DNA of 20,062 nucleotides. Origin: a virus. The translations under genes and the position numbers were made by a program. This document shows positions 1 through 5,690 of the stretch, piece after piece (the first letter of the stretch is position 1; every line of letters starts with the position of its first letter). The stretch is taken from positions 1 to 20,062 of IMG/VR virus record IMGVR_UViG_3300046011_005117. One strand, written 5' to 3'. Below the pieces are notes generated by a model that did not search any database, was not told the DNA's origin, and saw only the letters and a program-made list of their open reading frames with translations.

Positions 1-1294
1 GAAGAATTGTACCATCTGTTTTAATTGCCATAGTATGTGAGTCACCAACTGCAACATTTTTCCATGTTCCAAGTGTTCCTACTTGAACAGGAGATGATCG
101 ATTGGTAGCAACCCCAAGACCAAGTTGACCTGATGTATTCAATCCCCAAGTCCATAGTGTACCATCTGTTTTAATTGATGCACAATGACTGGTGGCGCCC
201 CCTCCATTTGCCGCACACGTTGACCAACCAGTTAGTGTTCCCACTTGAACCGGCGATGACCGCTGAGTACCTGTTGCTAATAGTAAACCTAGTTGTCCGC
301 TAGTATTACCACCCCACGTCCATAGTGTACCATCTGTTTTAATAGCAACGGTATTGATTGATCCAGCAGCAACATCTTTCCAATTAGTGTCTGTTCCAAT
401 TTGCTGTGGTGATATATCACCGCTTGTGCTATTATTCCCAATTCTGCCAGTAGTTCCAACACCCCAACCCCAAAGTGTACCATCTGTTTTAATTCCCATA
501 GTATGTGAATTAGAAGATAACTTTTTCCAATTAGTTGCTGTATTTGCTGTATTTTTGGTTGGTTCAATACGATTAGTCGTAGTTCCATCACCTAAGTAAT
601 AGCTACTGTTATTTCCCCAACCCCACAGAGAACCATCCGAATTAATTGCCATAGTATAACTCACGTATCCTACGGAAACTTCCTTGAATGTGCTTGATTC
701 AAATATTGGTGAAAAAGTAATATTTGCATTGGGTTCTGATAGTCCAGTTGTACCTTCAGTATTTCTTCCCCAAGTCCAAAGTGTACCATCTGTTTTAATA
801 GCAGCGGTTGTGGCCGTACCAGTTACCACACTACGCCAATTAGTTAGTGTTCCTACTTGAACTGGCGATGATCTATCAGCCTTATCACCCAAACCTAATT
901 GACCAGAAGCATTTCTTCCCCATGACCATAGTGTGCCATCTGTTTTAATTGCCATGGTATGTGAACCCTTTGTTACCGAAGTCCAATTGTTTAGTGTACC
1001 CACTTGAACAGGTGATGATCTATCGATAGTATCACCCAAACCCAAACTACCACGAAAATTATATCCCCATGCCCAAAGACTCCCACTTGTATTTATTGCA
1101 TTGCTCGCTAAGTAACCAGCGGATGCAGATACCCAATTTGAAAGAGTACCGATTTGAACTGGAGATGAACGATTAATTGTTGTGTTGTCACCAATCTGTC
1201 CATATAAACCAAATCCCATTGTCCACAACTCACTATAATATACTATTGGTGCAGGTGCTGTTTTAGAAGCATTTATCATTATATTTTTAATCAT
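1..1294 (-). CDS. RCC1-repeat beta-propeller protein, probable tail fibre/adhesin (3' end outside window)
   Basis: The frame is open from an ATG at 1294 to the window edge, giving 431 codons with no stop, so the C-terminus is missing. After about 20 residues the protein is a run of RCC1-type blades of about 50 residues. Each carries a variant of SSPVQVGTL.NW, then HTMAIKTDGTLW.WG and N.SGQLGLG. I count eight such blades plus the start of a ninth. RCC1 repeats fold into beta-propellers that bind proteins or other ligands. In this position, after a series of fibre genes, I infer a virion-surface or receptor-binding role rather than a chromatin role. The start is supported by AAGG at 1302-1305, which overlaps the previous gene's TAA stop, with 7 bases to the ATG. 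The blade assignment is firm; the function is inferred. Confidence 0.85.
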   Translation of the reverse strand, partial: MIKNIMINASKTAPAPIVYYSELWTMGFGLYGQIGDNTTINRSSPVQIGTLSNWVSASAGYLASNAINTSGSLWAWGYNFRGSLGLGDTIDRSSPVQVGTLNNWTSVTKGSHTMAIKTDGTLWSWGRNASGQLGLGDKADRSSPVQVGTLTNWRSVVTGTATTAAIKTDGTLWTWGRNTEGTTGLSEPNANITFSPIFESSTFKEVSVGYVSYTMAINSDGSLWGWGNNSSYYLGDGTTTNRIEPTKNTANTATNWKKLSSNSHTMGIKTDGTLWGWGVGTTGRIGNNSTSGDISPQQIGTDTNWKDVAAGSINTVAIKTDGTLWTWGGNTSGQLGLLLATGTQRSSPVQVGTLTGWSTCAANGGGATSHCASIKTDGTLWTWGLNTSGQLGLGVATNRSSPVQVGTLGTWKNVAVGDSHTMAIKTDGTIL

Positions 1295-1300
1295 AGTATA

Positions 1301-1306
1301 ACCTTA
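1301..1306 (-). promoter_or_regulatory. Ribosome binding site overlapping upstream stop codon (TAAGGT)
   Basis: On the coding strand TAAGGT combines the TAA stop of the 442-aa fibre gene with an AAGG Shine-Dalgarno core, 7 bases before the RCC1-repeat ATG at 1294. The arrangement suggests translational coupling and fixes the start. The same TAAGGT hexamer plays the same double role at 19831-19836. Confidence 0.6.
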
Positions 1307-2632
1307 TATATTTTGTCCACCAATAAAGCCCATGAAGTTAGTTCCACTATTCAATGAAATAAAACCAAAAACATCTTTTTTACCGTTTGTACTTGTAAGT
1401 GTTGGTGCAATTCCACCTGGCCATAATATCGATGCACCCCATGAAACAACTCTCGCTGTTCCATCTGCGGTAAATACCAACACAAACGAACCAGCATTAT
1501 TTGCAGCGGGTGGATTTGAAATAGTTAATGTAGTTATATTAGCGTTAAGGGCAACATCAAATACATTACCGTTTGCTAAATTCAAAGTTAAAATACCTGT
1601 TGATATTGTTGGTGAAGTGAATCTTTCTTCATAATCTATGAATACCGGAGTGTTTAATGAACCAGAAAGAAATATACTACCAGATACCGTTACATTTTGA
1701 GTTAGTGTGTTTACAAACGATGCTGTTGATGCAAATGACGCTGAAGTCACAGTTCCACTTAAAAATGATGCTGTTGATGCATTAGTTGCAAATGAAGAAC
1801 TCACAGAATTAAGTACATAAGACGCTGTTGTTGCAGTTCCTTGTAATGAACCAGTAAATGATGTTGCTTGTAGTGAACCAGTTATACCATACGAACCAGT
1901 AAGTTGTTTTGAATTTGTCCATAAAGAACCACTTTTTACTAATAAATCTCCATATGAAGTTGTGGTTGTTGTATCTATAATATCATGCAATTCACCAATT
2001 TCATAACCATTATCCACCTTTACATATATTTCCCCTTGTATTGCATCTACTTTTGCAACATAACCAATACGAACAGAATGACTTGGTGGGGTTGGGATTG
2101 TTTCGGTATATGTTCCAGGTGTAGAACCCAAGAATAATAATTTACCAGCCGTAAGTGTTGATGTATCTAATTTACGTATCAAACCATTTACAAGAACCAA
2201 ACCTTCTCCACCAGAAACAATACTTTCTGCAACAAGACCAAGTGTTCCAGCAGAAAAATTATCACCAGAATCATTTGCCCTTTTTACTGCAATAGTGTTT
2301 CCTTGTGATCCAGAAATATAAACAACTTCACCTTTTGTCAATGTTGTTGGTTCTGTATTTACAACATAAGCAAATTCTTGTTGTCCAACGTGATAATCAA
2401 GATTATTACCAGCGCCAACAACAAGTGAACGAGCACCATCATCCCATGAAAGTCTACCATCAACTGTTGCACTAATTGATTGTGCTGGCGTTGTATTAAA
2501 ATCTACATATTCAACATTGTTTATAGATCCACTCATGGTAAGTGAACCGGATATGATAGAACCATTAGAAGCAGTTACAGACTGAAGGTGTGCATGACTA
2601 CCACTTGCTACGAGTTTTTTCCAATTAGACAA
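1304..2632 (-). CDS. Tail-fibre-like protein (442 aa) with WKK..SGS N-terminus
   Basis: The start is TTG at 2632, not ATG. It is supported by GGAG at 2639-2642 with 6 bases of spacing, and by an N-terminus (WKKLVASGS, then VTAS) that matches the ATG-started 425-aa neighbour. Residues about 15-60 are SGS-rich. Residues about 89-210 form a KGEVVYISGS...G..G.V domain that resembles phage decoration or fibre beta-domains. Residues about 240-320 are ASF/TAS repeats typical of trimeric beta-fibres. The last 110 residues (from about 330) are a beta-rich head with LTLNLANGNVFDV, ILWPGGIAPTLTST and a final GFIGGQNI, a C-terminal domain I recognise from fibre proteins of marine phages. The shared N-terminus is probably an attachment point to the virion and the C-terminal head the tip. 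This is a structural inference; no enzymatic motif is visible. Confidence 0.8.
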   Translation of the reverse strand: MSNWKKLVASGSHAHLQSVTASNGSIISGSLTMSGSINNVEYVDFNTTPAQSISATVDGRLSWDDGARSLVVGAGNNLDYHVGQQEFAYVVNTEPTTLTKGEVVYISGSQGNTIAVKRANDSGDNFSAGTLGLVAESIVSGGEGLVLVNGLIRKLDTSTLTAGKLLFLGSTPGTYTETIPTPPSHSVRIGYVAKVDAIQGEIYVKVDNGYEIGELHDIIDTTTTTSYGDLLVKSGSLWTNSKQLTGSYGITGSLQATSFTGSLQGTATTASYVLNSVSSSFATNASTASFLSGTVTSASFASTASFVNTLTQNVTVSGSIFLSGSLNTPVFIDYEERFTSPTISTGILTLNLANGNVFDVALNANITTLTISNPPAANNAGSFVLVFTADGTARVVSWGASILWPGGIAPTLTSTNGKKDVFGFISLNSGTNFMGFIGGQNI

Positions 2633-2638
2633 AGGTAA

Positions 2639-2642
2639 CTCC
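2639..2642 (-). promoter_or_regulatory. Ribosome binding site GGAG deciding a TTG start
   Basis: GGAG on the coding strand lies 6 bases upstream of TTG at 2632. The same GGAG and spacing precede the ATG of the paralogous 425-aa gene (4174-4177), which supports TTG as a true start. Confidence 0.6.
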
Positions 2643-2660
2643 GTAAATTATATTAATACT

Positions 2661-2668
2661 TATAAATA
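2661..2668 (-). promoter_or_regulatory. Repeated octamer TATTTATA in intergenic gap (candidate promoter or regulatory element)
   Basis: TATTTATA on the coding strand directly follows the stop codon of the 60-aa gene and lies 28 bases before the TTG start of the 442-aa fibre gene. The same octamer occurs in two other gaps of this cluster (4196-4203 and 5683-5690). It is the reverse complement of the T4 late promoter core TATAAATA, so its reading direction is uncertain. Confidence 0.3.
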
Positions 2669-2851
2669 TTACTTAATATATAATTGTTGAAGTTTATAAA
2701 CCAAATCGTAAACAACTTGAACTTCGTTTCCCTTGAATGTACAATCGGAAACCAATTTTAGTAAAAACTCCAATTCCTCCTTGCTAAAGGGAGGAATCGG
2801 TGGTATATTATTATTTTGTTCTACTTTTTCGTTTCTATTAGCTAAGCCCAT
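2669..2851 (-). CDS. Small conserved-looking protein (60 aa), function unknown
   Basis: I place the start at ATG 2851 (MGLANRNEKVEQ), because AAAAGG at 2858-2863 gives a strong ribosome binding site with 6 bases of spacing. Longer forms starting at ATG 2878 or TTG 2905 are possible, but the ATG has little Shine-Dalgarno support and the TTG overlaps the end of the previous gene. The protein has a short polar N-terminus, a proline stretch (IPPIPPFSKEE), and then a helical-looking part with ELEFLLKLVSDCTFKG and VVYDLVYKLQQLYIK. I associate this type of small protein with fibre clusters of marine phages, but know no function. It lies between two fibre genes that share an N-terminal motif, so an assembly, linker or chaperone role is conceivable. 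No signal peptide or membrane segment is seen. Confidence 0.65.
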   Translation of the reverse strand: MGLANRNEKVEQNNNIPPIPPFSKEELEFLLKLVSDCTFKGNEVQVVYDLVYKLQQLYIK

Positions 2852-2889
2852 AAAAAACCTTTTAATTTTTTTAAACATAAATTTATTTA

Positions 2890-4167
2890 TTAAGAATATA
2901 TCCAAATGTTTCCAGTATTACTATCTACAAAAATTGTTCCATAACCAGTTGCACCACCATAAACAGGATTTGATACGGGATTTGCAGTTCCTTCTTGTAT
3001 TACACCCATGAAAGCATCTGGAGTAATTGATGTTGCAGTTGGTCCTAAGTTATTTTGTAATGCCCACCTATCAGCAGAAGCGTCAACACCAAGCGCATAA
3101 CCATCTGTTGTACCTTGCTGTACTATTATACCACCATCAGTACTTCCATCTGAGCCAGATGCAAACAAAGCAAATTTATCTTCAATGGTAATGTTTGTAG
3201 TGTCAACTGTTGTTGTTGTTCCATTAACAACCAAATCGCCAGTAACAACAAGTTTATTATTAACTGTTACAGTTGAAGTTCCAGCTTTACCTAAATTTAT
3301 GGTAGTTACATCTGCAGTACCTATATTTATAGTAGATGCCTGTGTTGTTGCAACATTGAACGTTGCGGCAGATGTTGTAATATCACCACCATTAACTGCA
3401 AGATCACCAGTCAGAGTTAAATTGACAAATTGTGGACTATCACCAGTTTGAAGACCAGTATCAACATCAGTATCTACACCATTAATTGTTGCACGAACTG
3501 TACCTTGTGATGGTGAACTAAATGAAGAACCACTAACAGTTGCACTTGGTAGAGCAGATACAACACCACTTGTAAATGTTGTTGATGCCGTATTCAATGT
3601 TATATTCGGAGTACTGCCTTCACCAGATAATGCACTCGATACAAGAGCACCTGAAGCAGAAACACTAGCAACATAATCACCAGTTGTATCAGTACCGAGA
3701 GCAACAGAATTTTCTTGTATACTTGCAACACCACTTGAAGCGTTAATAAGAATATCACCACTTATACCTGCATAAGATGATGAATTAAAGAATGTTTGCA
3801 TTGATCCAGAATTAACAGATAAACTATCAGTTCCTTCTACTGAAATACCACTTCCTGCTAAATCAGTTAAAAGATTTCCATAGGTAGTAAATGAGTTAGT
3901 ACCATCACTTGTGAAAAATTTATTACCGGATGTTAAATTTGAAATTTCAACAGTTGGAAATGTTGCAGTTGCCGTTACTCCTGTAATATTAGTACCGTCA
4001 CCTGAAAATGCTCCTGTGAAAGAACCAGTGAAAGAACCCGTAAGTTTTGTTGCTGCCTGTGTAGTTCCAATTATTTGTGTTGAACCAACTAATACCCCAA
4101 TCGATGCAGTAACTTGTGCAAGCTCTGCATTACTACCCGATACTATAATTTTTTTCCACGTTGCCAT
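2890..4167 (-). CDS. Tail-fibre-like protein (425 aa) with WKK..SGS N-terminus
   Basis: Starts at ATG 4167 with GGAG at 4174-4177, 6 bases upstream. The N-terminus (MATWKKIIVSGSNAEL, then VTAS) matches the 442-aa fibre and suggests a common virion attachment site. The middle is low-complexity, rich in Ser, Thr, Gly and Val, with SFTGSFTG-type repeats, VSASGALVSSALSG and later INIGTADVTTINLGKAG, as expected of a repetitive beta-structured shaft. From about residue 329 comes the motif TTNITIEDKFALFASGSD followed by a domain ending in FVDSNTGNIWIYS. I recognise this kind of tip domain from fibres of marine T4-like phages. No enzymatic motif is visible. The proposed role is a structural or receptor-contacting fibre; homology to a specific T4 gene product cannot be claimed. 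Confidence 0.8.
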   Translation of the reverse strand: MATWKKIIVSGSNAELAQVTASIGVLVGSTQIIGTTQAATKLTGSFTGSFTGAFSGDGTNITGVTATATFPTVEISNLTSGNKFFTSDGTNSFTTYGNLLTDLAGSGISVEGTDSLSVNSGSMQTFFNSSSYAGISGDILINASSGVASIQENSVALGTDTTGDYVASVSASGALVSSALSGEGSTPNITLNTASTTFTSGVVSALPSATVSGSSFSSPSQGTVRATINGVDTDVDTGLQTGDSPQFVNLTLTGDLAVNGGDITTSAATFNVATTQASTINIGTADVTTINLGKAGTSTVTVNNKLVVTGDLVVNGTTTTVDTTNITIEDKFALFASGSDGSTDGGIIVQQGTTDGYALGVDASADRWALQNNLGPTATSITPDAFMGVIQEGTANPVSNPVYGGATGYGTIFVDSNTGNIWIYS

Positions 4168-4173
4168 TTAATT

Positions 4174-4177
4174 CTCC
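4174..4177 (-). promoter_or_regulatory. Ribosome binding site GGAG
   Basis: GGAG on the coding strand, 6 bases before ATG 4167. It mirrors the site before the paralogous 442-aa gene. Confidence 0.55.
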
Positions 4178-4192
4178 AAATTAAATTATTTG

Positions 4193-5659
4193 TTATATAA
4201 ATAAATATGCATTACTTTCAGAAATAATCAAACTTCCAGTAGAACTTATTACGGGTAATGAATTAGTTGATGGTAATACAAATGAACCGCTTATTGTAAG
4301 TGAGCCGGTAAACTCATGTGTATCATCGGTTGAATCCCCAAACTTACTGGAACCAGATACTAATATAGTTTCATAATTAACTACCGATGAAGAAACTACA
4401 TAAGTTCTTGCAGTTATTGTTCCACCAACAACTACGTTACCGTCAAAATTGCCATTTGTTGCGTATAAAGTTGCAAATCTTGGTGAATCCGATTCTCCTA
4501 ACCCAATAACACTTCTTTGTCCAGAACCAGAAATTATATTTGTTCCAAATAAGTGTGTTAGAGTTTGTGTTGAACTCGATACTAAACCAGTTGGCTTATT
4601 TAGAATATTATTCCAATAAACAGAACCACTTATTTCGCCACTCGTTACAAATCCCAATGCACTAATTTGTGCAGAAGAAGAAATTGCACCATCAAATATT
4701 CCACTAAATGCAGAAGCAGAAATTGTATTTGGTGTTTTTAATAAACCACTTAGAAATAAAGAACCTGTGAACTGGTGTGTGTCATCTACTGAATCACCGA
4801 ATTGAGTTGAACCAGACGCTTTTATCGATTGAATATCAACTACGGATGATGAAATTACATAAGTTCTTGCAGTAAGTGTACCGTCTATATAAGCGTTACC
4901 CATTAAGGTAAGTCCACTACCAGATATATTTCCGAATGTAACATTATCGGAAGTACCCAAGCCAATTGAACTTCTTTGTGTGGATGATGATATAATTCCA
5001 GTTCCGCCTAATACTTGAACAGAACTCGATACAATTCCACTTGGTTTATTTACAAGTTCATTCCAATCGGAAGAAGTTATAAATCCAAAATTTTGTATTT
5101 GTTGTGAAGATGAAATTGTTCCAAGAGCAACAATATTTGTTAATCCAGCACCATCACCAACGAACGTTCCATAAACAGAACCAGTTATGTAAACTGAACC
5201 TGTGAACTGATGTGTGTCATCCAAACTGTTACCGAATATGTTTGAACCACTACTGAATGATTGTGTTACACTTATTACCGATGATGATATTATAAGTTGC
5301 CTTGCAGTTAAATCACCAGTTAATATAAGATTGTTGAATGTAGGTGAATCAGTTGTTGCAAGTCCAAGAACACTTCTTTGTGCCGAACTCGATACAATGT
5401 TTGTTCCACTTAGATTTTGTAATGTTTGTGCAGATGAAGATACAACACCACTTGGTAATGTTGTTGGTGAAATGTTTGTTAACTGAGAACCATCGCCTTT
5501 AAAATAATAGGCATCAACAGTTCCAGATACAGCTAAGTACGTAACAAGAGACCCAGTTCCATCGAGGAGTGTGGAATCATCGGTTGGGTCAGTTTGTAGT
5601 AACCTATAATACGATTCGGATACGTATAGGTTAGTTAAATCTCTTTGCATACTTGGCAA
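4193..5659 (-). CDS. Tail-fibre-like protein (488 aa) with three internal repeats
   Basis: The N-terminus contains QRDLTNLYVSESYYRLLQTDP, a short motif I associate with fibre proteins of marine phages. It is followed by three diverged repeats beginning near residues 86, 223 and 376. Each runs from GTNI/GTGI(V/I)S.S.QRS..GL through LTAR.(Y/L)..SSSV to FG(D/N)S.DDTH(Q/E)FTGS. The composition is rich in Ser, Gly and Thr with SSS and SGS clusters, fitting a repetitive beta shaft. The start is ambiguous. TTG 5659 has GAGAGAG at 5665-5671 with 5 bases of spacing, whereas ATG 5650 would have 14. Because TTG is clearly used for the 442-aa gene I prefer 5659, a difference of three residues. The stop codon overlaps the region holding a TATTTATA octamer. 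No enzymatic motif is visible. Confidence 0.8.
   Translation of the reverse strand: MPSMQRDLTNLYVSESYYRLLQTDPTDDSTLLDGTGSLVTYLAVSGTVDAYYFKGDGSQLTNISPTTLPSGVVSSSAQTLQNLSGTNIVSSSAQRSVLGLATTDSPTFNNLILTGDLTARQLIISSSVISVTQSFSSGSNIFGNSLDDTHQFTGSVYITGSVYGTFVGDGAGLTNIVALGTISSSQQIQNFGFITSSDWNELVNKPSGIVSSSVQVLGGTGIISSSTQRSSIGLGTSDNVTFGNISGSGLTLMGNAYIDGTLTARTYVISSSVVDIQSIKASGSTQFGDSVDDTHQFTGSLFLSGLLKTPNTISASAFSGIFDGAISSSAQISALGFVTSGEISGSVYWNNILNKPTGLVSSSTQTLTHLFGTNIISGSGQRSVIGLGESDSPRFATLYATNGNFDGNVVVGGTITARTYVVSSSVVNYETILVSGSSKFGDSTDDTHEFTGSLTISGSFVLPSTNSLPVISSTGSLIISESNAYLFI
4196..4203 (-). promoter_or_regulatory. Repeated octamer TATTTATA before the 425-aa fibre gene
   Basis: TATTTATA on the coding strand overlaps the last codons of the 488-aa gene and lies 28 bases before ATG 4167. 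It is the second of three such copies in the fibre cluster. Because it also encodes the end of the upstream protein (YLFI), coincidence is harder to exclude here than at the other two copies. Confidence 0.25.
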
Positions 5660-5682
5660 TTATTCTCTCTCATTAATTCCCA

Positions 5683-5690
5683 TATAAATA
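5683..5690 (-). promoter_or_regulatory. Repeated octamer TATTTATA before the 488-aa fibre gene
   Basis: TATTTATA on the coding strand directly follows the TGA stop of the 918-aa fibre and lies 23 bases before TTG 5659 (32 before ATG 5650). It matches the copies at 2661-2668 and 4196-4203 in sequence and in position relative to the flanking genes. Confidence 0.3.

Noticed and set aside
289-591. Separate 100-codon open frame on the minus strand
   Set aside because: It is a shifted reading of the RCC1-repeat gene, whose own frame is continuous from 1294 to 2 and carries the blade motifs.
1-1000. Regularly spaced repeats that might look like an array
   Set aside because: The 150-base period, coding frame and RCC1 motifs show protein blades, not CRISPR repeats with spacers.
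2646-2686. Imperfect A/T inverted repeat around the end of the 60-aa gene
   Set aside because: The arms are A/T only, one arm needs a bulge, and no U-run follows. It is too weak to call a terminator.
2852-2905. N-terminal extension of the 60-aa protein (MFKKIKRFF or longer)
   Set aside because: The upstream starts have a poorer ribosome binding site than ATG 2851 or overlap the previous gene. They are not excluded.
3185-3451. Plus-strand open frames opposite the fibre, primase and virion genes (for example 3185-3451, 9596-9913, 19315-19545)
   Set aside because: They arise opposite repetitive or biased coding sequence, lack ribosome binding sites and family motifs, and conflict with well-supported minus-strand genes.
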